From Mesorhizobium kowhaii (lineage in GTDB: Bacteria; Pseudomonadota; Alphaproteobacteria; Rhizobiales; Rhizobiaceae): a stretch of DNA of 64,000 nt. The stretch's first letter is position 1; every line of letters begins with the position of its first letter. Shown here piece by piece: positions 43,951 to 52,849 of this stretch. The DNA is taken from NCBI RefSeq assembly GCF_003253745.1, contig NZ_MZXV01000076.1, positions 248,001-312,000 of the forward strand, in the 5' to 3' direction. The position numbers and the translations under genes are program-made. The notes beneath the pieces were generated by a model. That model saw only the letters and a list, made by a program, of their open reading frames with translations. It was not told the DNA's origin and made no database searches.

Positions 43951-44051
43951 CGGTCTTCCCGGGAAAAGCGCATAGCGCTTTCCCTCAGGGAATTGCGTCA
44001 AAACAAAGAGATAGAGCGGTTCGGCGTTTCCGTAAGATGATGAACCGCTCT
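43930..44051. repeat. RIME-like intergenic mosaic repeat covering two stop codons
   Basis: The element contains the AGTTCC...GGAATTG module followed by an AGAGCGGTTCGGCG...GAACCGCTCT module, the same parts as at 3720-3812 in the other orientation. An extra inner palindrome (GCGCATAGCGC) is inserted. It spans the end of ampR (stop at 43948) and touches the convergent FadJ-like stop (44050). Confidence 0.75.
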
Positions 44052-46116
44052 ACTCCCCGGCTTCCCAGGAACCGGTCTCGGCCATTCGCTTGAGCAACGG
44101 CGCCGGTTTAAAGACTTGCCTTCCGGTGCGCTGATGCCAGTACTCGAGCCGCTCGATGATCTTGGCCGCCCCTTCAAGTCCGGCCCAGAACATCGGGCCG
44201 CCCTTGCCGACGGGAAAGCCGTAGCCGTTGACCCAGACGACATCGATGTCTGACGCGCGGGCCGCGATCCCTTCCTCCAGAATCCTGGCGCCCTCATTGA
44301 CCAGGGGATAGAGCGTGCGTTCGATGATTTCTTCCGCGCCGACCGCCCTCAGTGCGATGCCCTTTTCGGCCGCCTTGTCGCGGATCAGCGCCTCGACCTC
44401 GGGATCGGGCACTGCGGTGCGTGCGCCGGCCTCGTAGAGATAGTAACCGCGGCCGGTCTTCTGGCCGAAACGTCCTTGTTCGCACAGCGTGTCTGCGATC
44501 ACGGCCGTCTGGCCGCGCGCCTTGCGGTTGCGCCAGCCGATGTCGAGGCCGGCGAGATCGCCCATCTGGAACGGTCCCATCGGCCAGCCGAAATCGGTGA
44601 ACGCCTGGTCGACCTGGCGCGGGGTCGCGCCCTCGAGCAGAAGCGCCTCGGATTCGGCGCCACGCGCCGCCAGCATGCGGTTACCGACAAAACCGTGGCA
44701 GACGCCGACGACGACAGCCACCTTGCCGATCCGCCGCGCCAGGTCGACGACGGCAGCCAGCGCATCGGGCGCGGTCTTCTCGGCCCGCACGATCTCCAAG
44801 AGCTTCATGACATTGGCCGGCGAGAAGAAATGCAGGCCGAGCACATCCTGCGGGCGCGAGGTCGAGGCGGCGATCTCGTTGATGTCGAGATAGGAGGTGT
44901 TGGTGGCGAGGATCGCACCCGGCTTGGCTGCCGCTTCGAGCCTGCCAAAAACCTCCTTCTTGACCGTCATGTCCTCGAACACCGCCTCGACGATCAGGTC
45001 GCAATCGGCGAGATCGGCATAGTCGGTGGATCCCGTGAACCGGGCGAGCCGCTGCCGCTTGGCGTCTTCGGTCAATGAGCCGCGTGTGACGGAAACGGCA
45101 TAGTTCTTGTCGATGGTCGCCAGTCCGCGCCGCAAGGCCTCCTGGCTGGTCTCCAGCAAGGTGACGGGATAGCCGCCATTGGCGAAGGCCATGGCGATGC
45201 CGCCGCCCATCGTGCCGGCGCCGATGACGCCGACGCGGGCAATCCTGCGCTTGATGAAATCTTTGCCGGGAATCTTTGCCGCCTCACGTTCGGCGAAGAA
45301 CAGATGCCGTTGCGCGCGCGACTGGTCGCTGGCGACAAGCTTCACGAAGAGCGCACGTTCCGCCGCCAGCGCTTCGTCGAAGTGCAGCGTGACGGCATTG
45401 CGCACCGCCTGCGCGCAGGCGATCGGCGCCTCGAGGCCGCGCGCCTTCTTGGCAAGGTCCGCTGCCTCGGTGTCGAAGGCGGCCAGGTCAGTTGTCTTGA
45501 GCCCTTCATCGCGATCGCGCACCGGCGTGAAGGGACCACCCTTGCGGGCTATTTCCCTGGCGAAGTTCACGGCATGCGTGGTCAGATCGCCTTCGAAGAC
45601 GGCATCGACCAGACCGGCCGCATGCGCCTCTTCAGCACCGATCGACGCCCCGGAAACGATCATCTTGAGCGCCTTCAGCGCGCCGACAAGGCGCGGCAGC
45701 CGCACCGTGCCGCCGCCGCCCGGCAAAAGGCCGAGCTTTACTTCCGGCAGGCCGAGCTTGGCGCCGGCATCAGTGACGCGAAAATGGCAGCCGAGCGCCA
45801 GCTCCAGGCCGCCACCCAGCGCGGTGCCGTGAATGGCGGCGATTGTCGGCTTGGCGATGGTCTCAAGCGTCGCCACGATGGCGCGCAGTTCGGGCTGCTG
45901 CACCGGCTTGCCGAATTCAGTGATGTCGGCGCCGGCAACGAAAGTTCGGCCGGCACAGGCGATGACGATGGCCGCTACCGACGGATCATCCCGCAACTCA
46001 ACCAGAGCCTGCATCAGCGGTTCGCGAACGTGGAAGCTCAGCGCATTGACCGGCGGATTGTCGATGATGACGATGGCGACATCGCCGTCCCGGCTGACCT
46101 TCAGGAAATCGGACAC
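44050..46116 (-). CDS. Bifunctional enoyl-CoA hydratase / 3-hydroxyacyl-CoA dehydrogenase (FadJ/FadB-like)
   Basis: The 688-residue protein has an N-terminal crotonase domain (about 1-190) with FVAGADITEFG and HGTALGGGLELALGCHFRV, then LPEVKLGLLPGGGGTVRLPRL. The 3-hydroxyacyl-CoA dehydrogenase domain starts at about 295 with VGVIGAGTMGGGIAMAFANGGYPVTLLE. It has HFFSPANVMKLLEIV with the catalytic His and VGVCHGFVGNRML. It carries out two successive steps of fatty-acid beta-oxidation. No thiolase gene is adjacent. Whether the natural substrate is a fatty acyl-CoA or an aromatic side chain is not shown. Confidence 0.9.
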   Translation of the reverse strand: MSDFLKVSRDGDVAIVIIDNPPVNALSFHVREPLMQALVELRDDPSVAAIVIACAGRTFVAGADITEFGKPVQQPELRAIVATLETIAKPTIAAIHGTALGGGLELALGCHFRVTDAGAKLGLPEVKLGLLPGGGGTVRLPRLVGALKALKMIVSGASIGAEEAHAAGLVDAVFEGDLTTHAVNFAREIARKGGPFTPVRDRDEGLKTTDLAAFDTEAADLAKKARGLEAPIACAQAVRNAVTLHFDEALAAERALFVKLVASDQSRAQRHLFFAEREAAKIPGKDFIKRRIARVGVIGAGTMGGGIAMAFANGGYPVTLLETSQEALRRGLATIDKNYAVSVTRGSLTEDAKRQRLARFTGSTDYADLADCDLIVEAVFEDMTVKKEVFGRLEAAAKPGAILATNTSYLDINEIAASTSRPQDVLGLHFFSPANVMKLLEIVRAEKTAPDALAAVVDLARRIGKVAVVVGVCHGFVGNRMLAARGAESEALLLEGATPRQVDQAFTDFGWPMGPFQMGDLAGLDIGWRNRKARGQTAVIADTLCEQGRFGQKTGRGYYLYEAGARTAVPDPEVEALIRDKAAEKGIALRAVGAEEIIERTLYPLVNEGARILEEGIAARASDIDVVWVNGYGFPVGKGGPMFWAGLEGAAKIIERLEYWHQRTGRQVFKPAPLLKRMAETGSWEAGE

Positions 46117-46327
46117 GCAAAACCTCCCAGCGATGGTGAGCGGCCGTGGCCGCGCGGACCGGATTTACAGCGCCATGACGCGGATGGGAACCCGATGCCG
46201 GCCTGGCACAATGATTCCCAGCTTTGAATACTTCAATGGCCCGACATCAGCTCGGGGAAGAGCGTGCGCCTGAGAGCATCTGCACGCCGGCGTGGGTCGA
46301 GGCGTCTGCGGTTTTCGGAGGTGTGTT
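46117..46327. other. Intergenic region, no gene seen
   Basis: This stretch, together with the following repeat, forms a 371-base gap between the FadJ-like gene and the sugar permease. No coding sequence with family resemblance was found on either strand. It should contain the promoter of the minus-strand FadJ-like gene, but no convincing -35/-10 pair was picked out. Confidence 0.5.
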
Positions 46328-46479
46328 GAGATTCAGGTCAGGCCGAGCCGGAGTCGAAGACGGGCGCGAAGCGACCAAACAAGGTGGGATTCGAGAACCG
46401 GAGCGGAGCGTACATTCGGGTACGTGAGCATCGGAAGCACAGAAACCCGCCGTTTGCAGGCCGGCATCACCTGAATATC
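46328..46479. repeat. Stop-adjacent palindromic repeat, long copy
   Basis: The same inverted ends as at 4166-4240 (GAGATTCAGGTCA and TCACCTGAATATC) bound a 152-base element. It has extra inner sequence and a GTACATTCGGGTAC palindrome. It ends nine bases from the stop codon of the minus-strand permease gene, the same distance as the short copy from the tonB stop. It keeps a minus-strand frame open, producing a spurious N-terminal or C-terminal extension in ORF lists. Confidence 0.78.
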
Positions 46480-46487
46480 AACACACC

Positions 46488-47435
46488 TCAACGCAGCGCC
46501 TTCTGCCCACCCGCCGCCGTGATCACCCCGACAATGATCAGCCCCGTCAGCAGCAGCCGCACGCCGGCGCTGACGCCGAACGTGTTGAGCATGGTCAACA
46601 GCAGCACCAGGAACAGGGCCGCGCCCCAGACGCCCGGCACGTTGGCCTTGCCGCCAGCCACCGATGTGCCGCCGATGACGACGACGGCGATCGAGGCCAG
46701 CAGATACTCGTTGCCGATGTCGACATTGGCGCCCCGGAAATAGCCAGCGAGCAGCGCCCCGTCGATGCCGCCGAGCGCACCCGACAGCGTGTAGGTGAGG
46801 AAGCGGATGCGGCCGACATTGACGCCGGCGAGCCATGCGGCACGGATGTTCTGGCCGATCGCCAGCACCGAGCGGCCATAGATCATGCGCTGCAGCGCGA
46901 TCGCCGCACCGATGGTGAACAGCACGGTGAGGATCGCCAGCACCGGAATGCCCAGCACCTGCCAGTTGGCGAAATCCGCGAAGCCCGGCGGCGGCTTGAT
47001 CTGCAGCCCGCGCCCATAGCTGATGTCGATCGACTGGATGATGAAGCTGGCCGACAGCGTGGCGATGATCGGCGGGATGCGCAACGCCCAGATCAGCAAA
47101 TAGTTGGCGGCGCCGATCGCAACCCCCGTGGCGAGCGCCGCCAAAAGCCCGACCGCGATCATGGAGTCGTTGCCGTCCATCACCTTCATGGCGACGGCAC
47201 TGGCAAGGCCGATATTGGCCGGCAGCGACAGGTCGACATTGCCCGGCCCGAGCGTGATGACGAACATCTGGCCGACACCGACGATGACGGTAAACACCGC
47301 AAGCGACAGCGCCGCCGTAACCATGCCGCCGGCGCCATAGCCACCGGTGAAGACGATCGTCGCCAGCCACACCAGCAAGGCGCCGAGGAACGACCAGATC
47401 CAGGGTTTGGCAAGCAGTGGTTTCAACACGGCCAT
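46488..47435 (-). CDS. Ribose-type sugar ABC transporter permease, second
   Basis: The 315-residue permease has about nine helices and the RbsC family motifs GVGQMFVITLGPGNVDLSLPANIGLA (about 53-78), GRSVLAIGQNIRAAWLAGVNVGRIRFLTYTLSGALGGIDGALLAGYF and YLLASIAVVVIGGTSVAGGKANVPG. It forms the channel with the permease at 47438, only two bases away. Substrate is a sugar or sugar derivative, not determinable. Confidence 0.88.
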   Translation of the reverse strand: MAVLKPLLAKPWIWSFLGALLVWLATIVFTGGYGAGGMVTAALSLAVFTVIVGVGQMFVITLGPGNVDLSLPANIGLASAVAMKVMDGNDSMIAVGLLAALATGVAIGAANYLLIWALRIPPIIATLSASFIIQSIDISYGRGLQIKPPPGFADFANWQVLGIPVLAILTVLFTIGAAIALQRMIYGRSVLAIGQNIRAAWLAGVNVGRIRFLTYTLSGALGGIDGALLAGYFRGANVDIGNEYLLASIAVVVIGGTSVAGGKANVPGVWGAALFLVLLLTMLNTFGVSAGVRLLLTGLIIVGVITAAGGQKALR

Positions 47436-47437
47436 GG

Positions 47438-48418
47438 CTACCTCTCCCTGCGGCTGATCAGGACGCGGGCCGCCAGCACGATGATAAGGATGGCGCCATT
47501 GGCGGCCACCTGCCAGTCGGGCGGAATGTGCATGAAGGTGAGCAGAGGCGAGGCGGCGAGCGCCAGTGTCAGCGCGCCGATCACCGCGCCGATCGGCGAC
47601 ACCCGGCCGCCGACGAACTCGCCGCCGCCGAGGATGACGCCGGCGATCGCCAGCAGTGTGTAGCCATTGCCGATATTGGCATCGGCCGAAGTGGTGATGC
47701 CGATCAGCGCCATGCCCGACAGCACGCCGAACAGGCCGGCCAGCGCAAACAGCACGATCTTGGTCTTGAGCAGCGACCAGCCGGCGCGCCCGAGCGCTGC
47801 CGGATTGCCACCGGAGCCGCGCAGGATCACGCCGTAGGAGGTGCGCATCAGGCCGAAATGAACGATGAGGCCGATCAGCAGTGCGGCAATGATCGGGAAT
47901 GGCACGAAAGGCGGCTTGAATGCCATGAACGCCAGCAGCCAGTCCGGTGCCTTGCCGCCGGGTTTGGGCAGGACGAGAATGGCCAGCCCCTGCCAGACGA
48001 AACTCATGCCGAGCGTCACCACGATCGAGGGCAGGTTGCGCAGATGGATCAGCGCGCCGAGCAGCGCATAGACGCCGATCGACCCGAGCAGGATGACGAC
48101 GCCAACGAGCGGCGCGTCCTTCAGCCAGGTCGCGGTGACGCAGCCGACGAAACCGACGAAGGTGCCGATCGACAGGTCCAGCTCGTTGCCGGCGATGACG
48201 AACATCTGCGCGATCGTCGCCAGCGCGATCGGGATCGCCAGGTTCAGCATCAGGCTGAAGCCGAAATAGCTGATGGCGCGCGGGTTGAGCCAGGCGATGG
48301 CGAGCAGCACCAGCGCCAGCGACAGCGCCGGCAGCAGCCCGCGCAGCAGGCGCGCGCGCGCCAGCGCGCCACGCTCGGCGGAAGTCTTGGCGGTGGTGTC
48401 GAGGCTGGCGGCCGTCAT
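47438..48418 (-). CDS. Ribose-type sugar ABC transporter permease, first
   Basis: The 326-residue permease starts MTAASLDTTAKTSAERG at the ATG at 48418. It has IAQMFVIAGNELDLSIGTFVGFVGCV, TLGMSFVWQGLAILV, RTSYGVILRGSGGNPAALGRAG, and GNGYTLLAIAGVILGGGEFVGGRVSPIGAVIG, all RbsC-type segments. Two different permeases follow one ATPase, suggesting a heterodimeric channel. The start is one base downstream of the ATPase stop. Confidence 0.88.
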   Translation of the reverse strand: MTAASLDTTAKTSAERGALARARLLRGLLPALSLALVLLAIAWLNPRAISYFGFSLMLNLAIPIALATIAQMFVIAGNELDLSIGTFVGFVGCVTATWLKDAPLVGVVILLGSIGVYALLGALIHLRNLPSIVVTLGMSFVWQGLAILVLPKPGGKAPDWLLAFMAFKPPFVPFPIIAALLIGLIVHFGLMRTSYGVILRGSGGNPAALGRAGWSLLKTKIVLFALAGLFGVLSGMALIGITTSADANIGNGYTLLAIAGVILGGGEFVGGRVSPIGAVIGALTLALAASPLLTFMHIPPDWQVAANGAILIIVLAARVLISRRER

Positions 48419-48419
48419 C

Positions 48420-49889
48420 TCAGGCCGCATCGCCGAACGAGGACTGGATGATCTTCTCTTCGGTCAGTTCGTCGCGACGCAGATTGGCGACGATGCGGCC
48501 GTTCTTGAAGACATAAATGTGGTCGCAATTGTCGAGCTCTTCGGTTTCCGTGGTGTACCAGAGGAAGGTGCGGCCGCGCCTAGCCTCTTCGCGCACGAGC
48601 TCGTAGACCTCGAGCTTGGTGCCGATATCGACGCCGCGCATCGGGTCGTCCATCAGCACGATCCCAGCGTCGGAGCCGAGCGCCCGGGCAAACAGCGCCT
48701 TCTGCTGGTTACCGCCTGACAGCGAGAGGATGTTGTTGTTCATGTCCGGCGTGCGGATGCCGATCTTCTTCTGCCAGAATGCAGCCAGCTCGGCCTCGCT
48801 CTGCGGCGAGATCAGCAGCCCAGTGCGCAAACGCGCCAGCGAGCGGATGCCGATGTTCTGCGCAATCGACCATTGCGGGAAGATGCCGTCTGACTGGCGG
48901 TCGCCGGCCACCAGCGCCACCGGCGCGGTCACCTCGATGCCGGCCTTGGTGCGCGATGCCGCCCCGAAGATCGCCAGCAACAGGTCCGTCTGGCCGTGGC
49001 CAGCCAGCCCGGCAAGGCCGATGACCTCGCCGGCGCACGCGACAAGGTCGGTGCCGTCCTTCTGCCCGGCGGGTCGCGCCCGCACCCGCAACGGACTGGC
49101 TCCAGGTTTGGCGGCGGCAACTTCGGCGGCAATCTTCTGGCGCGCTTCCGCTCCGCCCATCGCCGTCACCAGCCGGTCGCGGTCGAACGCACCAGCAGCG
49201 TCAGCGACAACCACCTTGCCGTCGCGCATCACCACGATGCGGTCGGCGTTCCGCAGCACTTCGCCCAGCACATGCGAGATCAGGATGCAGCTTTTGCCGC
49301 CGGCGACGAAGCGGCGCACGAAGGCCAGCAGCTGGCCGGCCGTATGGGCGTCGAGCGACGATGTCGGCTCGTCGAGGATGACGAGGTCGAGCCGGTCCTG
49401 GGTGACGGTAAAGGCGCGCGCCACCTCGACCATCTGGCGCCGGCCGATCGACAGGTCGCCGACAATGTCGCCCGCCGAGATGCTGTGGCCCGGAAAGATC
49501 TCGTCGAGCTTGGCGGCGATCAGTTCGGCTGCCTTGCGCCGCCAGCCGAAGCCGCGCAGCGACGCGTGGTTGATGCGCGTGTTCTCGGCGACGCTGAGAT
49601 TGGGGCACAGCGACAATTCCTGGAAGACGCAGCGTATGCCGAGCTGCTGCGCCCGCGACACCGAGTAATTGTCCTCGATGCCGCCATGCACGCCGATCTG
49701 GCCGCTGTCGGGCATCAGCGTGCCCGCCACCATGTGCATCAGGGTCGACTTGCCGGCGCCATTGTGGCCGACGAGGCCGACGCATTCGCCGGGGCCAACG
49801 TGGAAATCCACGCCGCCCAGCGCGCGAACGGCGCCGAAATGTTTTTCGGCGCCGTTCAGTCTGATGATGTCAGCGTTCCCTGCAACCAT
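48420..49889 (-). CDS. Ribose-type sugar ABC transporter ATPase, two ABC domains
   Basis: The 489-residue protein starts MVAGNADIIRLNGAEKHFGAVRALGGVDFHVGPGECVGLVGHNGAGKST (Walker A at about 42). The first domain has Walker B LVILDEPTSSLDAH and ISHVLGE. The second has a degenerate nucleotide site (GLAGHGQTDLL), signature LSGGNQQKALFARAL and VLMDDPMRGVDIGTK, as is usual in RbsA-like proteins. It is in operon order binding protein, ATPase, permease, permease. Confidence 0.9.
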   Translation of the reverse strand: MVAGNADIIRLNGAEKHFGAVRALGGVDFHVGPGECVGLVGHNGAGKSTLMHMVAGTLMPDSGQIGVHGGIEDNYSVSRAQQLGIRCVFQELSLCPNLSVAENTRINHASLRGFGWRRKAAELIAAKLDEIFPGHSISAGDIVGDLSIGRRQMVEVARAFTVTQDRLDLVILDEPTSSLDAHTAGQLLAFVRRFVAGGKSCILISHVLGEVLRNADRIVVMRDGKVVVADAAGAFDRDRLVTAMGGAEARQKIAAEVAAAKPGASPLRVRARPAGQKDGTDLVACAGEVIGLAGLAGHGQTDLLLAIFGAASRTKAGIEVTAPVALVAGDRQSDGIFPQWSIAQNIGIRSLARLRTGLLISPQSEAELAAFWQKKIGIRTPDMNNNILSLSGGNQQKALFARALGSDAGIVLMDDPMRGVDIGTKLEVYELVREEARRGRTFLWYTTETEELDNCDHIYVFKNGRIVANLRRDELTEEKIIQSSFGDAA

Positions 49890-49938
49890 GCTCAACGATA
49901 TCCGCTCGGCGATACGGACGGCAACGCTTGTCCGACGC

Positions 49939-50952
49939 TCACTTGATGTTGGCTTTGATGGCCGCGATCGCGTCCTCTTGCGTGTACTCGTGGCTGGCGA
50001 CGCCACCCTTGACGATCTTCGGCAGCTCGGTTTCGAAATCGTCTTGGGTGAAGGCCAGATACGGCACCAGCAGATCGTGCGGGATGTCGGTGCGACCGTC
50101 GAGCACCTGCTGCGCCACCCAGAAGGCCAGCGATGAGACGCCCGGCGCGATCGAAGCCGACCACGTCTTGTAGCCGTCCTTGTCCTTCTGCTCCTTCCAC
50201 CACTGCAATTCGTCCTGGCGGTTGCCCATGATGATGGTCGGGCGCGGCTTGCCGGCGGCGGCAAAGGCCTGCGCCGCGCCATAGCCGTCACCGCCCTGGT
50301 CGACGATGCCGACGACGTCCGGCAGCGACGGCAGGATGGTCGCAACTGCCTTCTGTGCCGTCGTCTGGTCCCAGTCGCCGGTCACCGAACCGACGATCTT
50401 GAACTCGGGATGGGCGGCCACACCTTCGAGGATGCCGGCATGGATGGCATCGTCGATCGAGGTGCCGGCCAGGCCACGGATTTCCAGCAGATTGCCGCCC
50501 TTGGGCTGGAACTTGGCCATCTGCTCGACTTCCTGCTTGCCCATGTCCTTGAAGTCGACGACGACGCGATAGGCGCAAGGCTCGGTCACGGTGCCGTCGA
50601 AGGAAACGACGGTGATGCCGGCGTCACACGCCTGCTTGATGGCGCCGTTGAGTGCATCCGGGGAAGCGGCGTTGATGACGATCGCATCATAGCCCTGCAG
50701 GATCAGGTTCTGCACCTGGGCCGCCTGCGTCGGCACTTCCTTGTCGGCGGTGGTGAAGATATCGGCTGCGCCGACGACCTTGTCCGCGACCGCCTTCTTG
50801 GTGACGATGCCATAGCTGTCGAGCATAGCCTGCCGCCAGGAATTGCCGGCATAGTTGTTGGAGAAGGCGATCTTCTTGCCACTGGTGTCGGCCAGTGCGG
50901 TGCCCGAGGCGAGCATTGCCGCCAAGGCGCCCAAGACGAACAGTTTCTTCAT
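49939..50952 (-). CDS. Sugar ABC transporter substrate-binding protein (periplasmic binding protein class I)
   Basis: The 337-residue protein has a signal peptide (KKLFVLGALAAMLASGTALA). The class I fold follows: IAFSNNYAGNSWRQAMLDSYGIV, LILQGYDAIVINAASPDALNGAIKQACDAGITVVSFDG, a central RGLAGTSIDDAIHAGILEGVAAHPEFKIVGSVTGDWDQTTAQKAVATILPSLPDVVGIVDQGGDGYGAAQAFAAAG. GGAGG lies eight bases before the ATG. The ligand is a sugar of unknown identity. Confidence 0.9.
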   Translation of the reverse strand: MKKLFVLGALAAMLASGTALADTSGKKIAFSNNYAGNSWRQAMLDSYGIVTKKAVADKVVGAADIFTTADKEVPTQAAQVQNLILQGYDAIVINAASPDALNGAIKQACDAGITVVSFDGTVTEPCAYRVVVDFKDMGKQEVEQMAKFQPKGGNLLEIRGLAGTSIDDAIHAGILEGVAAHPEFKIVGSVTGDWDQTTAQKAVATILPSLPDVVGIVDQGGDGYGAAQAFAAAGKPRPTIIMGNRQDELQWWKEQKDKDGYKTWSASIAPGVSSLAFWVAQQVLDGRTDIPHDLLVPYLAFTQDDFETELPKIVKGGVASHEYTQEDAIAAIKANIK

Positions 50953-51049
50953 GTCGTAATCCTCCCAGATGATGTTTACTGCTGCAGTTCCCGCCGGTTT
51001 TGACCCCGGCCTCACTCCCAATCTGATTTGAGCACGGACGGTCCCGAAC

Positions 51050-51940
51050 TCAAAACAGTCTCAATCCCGGCACGCGCACCCGGAGCCGGTACAGCGACGT
51101 CGATGCGGCGATGTAGAGGCTCCTCAGGTCGTCGTCGCCGAAGGTGAAATTCGCGCAGTCTTCCGGCGTCCGGATGACACCCAGAATGGCGCCCGAGCCG
51201 TCGAAGACATGGATGCCGCCGGGGCCGGTGCAATAGACGTTGCCGCGGCTGTCGATCTTCATGCCGTCTGGCGCTCCCGGCCCGTCGCCCTCGGTCACCG
51301 CCCACACCGCACCGCCGTTGAGATCGCCATCCGCCTCGACCCCGAACACCCTGATGTGTCCGCGTTCGGTGTCGTTGATGAACAGCCGCGACTCGTCCAG
51401 CGAAAAACAAAGCCCGTTCGGCTGGACGAAATCATCGGCCAGCAATGTCAGCCGGGTGCCATCGCCATCGATGCGGTAGACACCCTGGAAGGACAACTCC
51501 TGCGGCCGCGGCACGCCGTAGAATTCCACCCTGCCATAGCCCGGATCGGTGAAGTAGATCGATCCGCCGGTGGCAACGACGATGTCGTTCGGGCTGTTGA
51601 GCTGCTTGTCCTGGTGGTGTGTGGCAAGCACGGTCACGCTGCCGTTGGGCTCGGCGCGGGTCACCCGGCTCGTCGCGTGCTCGCAGGTGACCAGCCGCCC
51701 CTGCCGGTCCAGCGTGTTGCCATTGGCCTTGTGGCTGGGCTCACGGAACAGCTCGATCTCGCCCGCGGCGCTGCGCCGGTACATGCGGCTTTCCGGAATG
51801 TCGGAAAAGACCAGCCACTTCTCGTAGGGATGCCACACCGGCCCTTCGAGGAAACCGAAGCCACTCGCCAGCGTTTCGATCGTCGCATCGCCGACGACGT
51901 CGTCGAAGCCGGGATGGCGGGCTCGCGCCGACGCCGACAT
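51050..51940 (-). CDS. SMP-30/gluconolactonase family protein
   Basis: The 296-residue beta-propeller protein starts at the ATG at 51940, six bases after GGGAG. Family motifs include GFLEGPVWHPYEKWLVFSDIPESRMYR (metal-ligand glutamate), HKANGNTLDRQGRLVTCEHATSRVTR, NSPNDIVVATGGSIYFTDPGYG and DDFVQPNGLCFSLDESRLFINDT. Such enzymes open sugar lactones using a divalent metal. It precedes the binding-protein gene by 97 bases in the same direction, pointing to a sugar acid or lactone pathway. Confidence 0.88.
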   Translation of the reverse strand: MSASARARHPGFDDVVGDATIETLASGFGFLEGPVWHPYEKWLVFSDIPESRMYRRSAAGEIELFREPSHKANGNTLDRQGRLVTCEHATSRVTRAEPNGSVTVLATHHQDKQLNSPNDIVVATGGSIYFTDPGYGRVEFYGVPRPQELSFQGVYRIDGDGTRLTLLADDFVQPNGLCFSLDESRLFINDTERGHIRVFGVEADGDLNGGAVWAVTEGDGPGAPDGMKIDSRGNVYCTGPGGIHVFDGSGAILGVIRTPEDCANFTFGDDDLRSLYIAASTSLYRLRVRVPGLRLF

Positions 51941-52074
51941 CACTGGCTCCCGGCGGCGTGAGCAGCCGTGCGAATCCGCATGGTGACGAATGGCATGAGC
52001 GCTTCCCCGATATGTTTTCTTGTTGGGGATCGAAGGTAGTTGCGGCACCGGCGTGGCGATACGGGTCAAAGCGC

Positions 52075-52108
52075 AGGGACGACTGTGCATTTGCACAGTC
52101 GTCCCTGG
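52075..52108. terminator. Perfect 16-bp hairpin after the response regulator gene
   Basis: Arms CAGGGACGACTGTGCA (52075-52090) and TGCACAGTCGTCCCTG (52093-52108) are perfectly complementary with two intervening bases. It starts six bases beyond the minus-strand response regulator stop. No U-tract follows on the minus strand. It probably separates the two-component genes from the sugar operon, or is a small repeat. Confidence 0.6.
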
Positions 52109-52114
52109 CTAGAA

Positions 52115-52849
52115 TTAGTGCTCGGGCGGCGCCTGCGCCAGCCAGGCATCGAGCCGGTCCTGCTCGCGGCGCAGCGCGTCGATGTTGATCAGGCCGCGCG
52201 CCATCGCGAGATAGATCGCCCGCGTCCGCGAGTTGAACACGGAAGCATCGCTGGCGCCGTCCTCCGCCGGCACGATGCCGAGCTTGTCATAGACATGCTT
52301 GATGCGGCTCTGCGCTCCGCGGATCGACAGGCCGCGGCGCGCCGCAATCGCCCGGTCGGTCAGGCCGAGCGCGATGTCGATCAGGCTTTCATACTCGCCG
52401 TCGGTGATGCCCTCGAACTTGTCCTGGACGCGGTGCTGGATGCCGCGGATCTCGCGGTCGATGATGCAGTGGCCTTCGCGGAAAACGCCGCGCAGGGCCG
52501 AGCGCATGCCTTCCTCCGTCGCCGATTTGAGCACATAGCCATAGACCGAGCCGGGCGGCACGATGCGCGCCACGCCGCGCACATAGGCCTCGTCGGCGAA
52601 ATTCGACCAGAACAGGATGTGCGTGCCGGCGCGGCGGTTCCAGATCGCCCTGGCAACCTCGATCCCCGTTGCCTTCGGCATCTGCAGATCGAGCACGACA
52701 TGCGGCGGCTCGCGCTCGGCCGCCAGGTTGATGGCGTCTTCGCCGTCGCTCGCTTCGATCACCTCGACGTCGCCGGGCCACAATTGCTCGACGGTGCGAC
52801 GCGCGAATGTGCGGTGCAGCCCGTCATTTTCGGCGATCATCACAAGCAT
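52115..52849 (-). CDS. NarL/LuxR-family response regulator
   Basis: The 244-residue protein starts at the ATG at 52849, which shares a base with the kinase stop (TGATG). The receiver domain has the acidic pocket in MIAENDG, phospho-Asp in VVLDLQMPKATG, and VLKSATEEG with the conserved Lys. The output domain has a GerE/LuxR HTH with ALGLTDRAIAARRGLSIRGAQSRIKHVYDKLGIV. The receiver is slightly unusual in having FWSNFADEAYVRGVARI after beta-4. It is paired with the kinase upstream. Confidence 0.88.
   Translation of the reverse strand: MLVMIAENDGLHRTFARRTVEQLWPGDVEVIEASDGEDAINLAAEREPPHVVLDLQMPKATGIEVARAIWNRRAGTHILFWSNFADEAYVRGVARIVPPGSVYGYVLKSATEEGMRSALRGVFREGHCIIDREIRGIQHRVQDKFEGITDGEYESLIDIALGLTDRAIAARRGLSIRGAQSRIKHVYDKLGIVPAEDGASDASVFNSRTRAIYLAMARGLINIDALRREQDRLDAWLAQAPPEH

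Noticed and set aside
46333..47370. Minus-strand ORF spanning the long repeat and the sugar permease region
   Set aside because: It is a different frame kept open by the repeat and gives Arg/Ala/His-rich text. The permease frame at 46488 is the real one.
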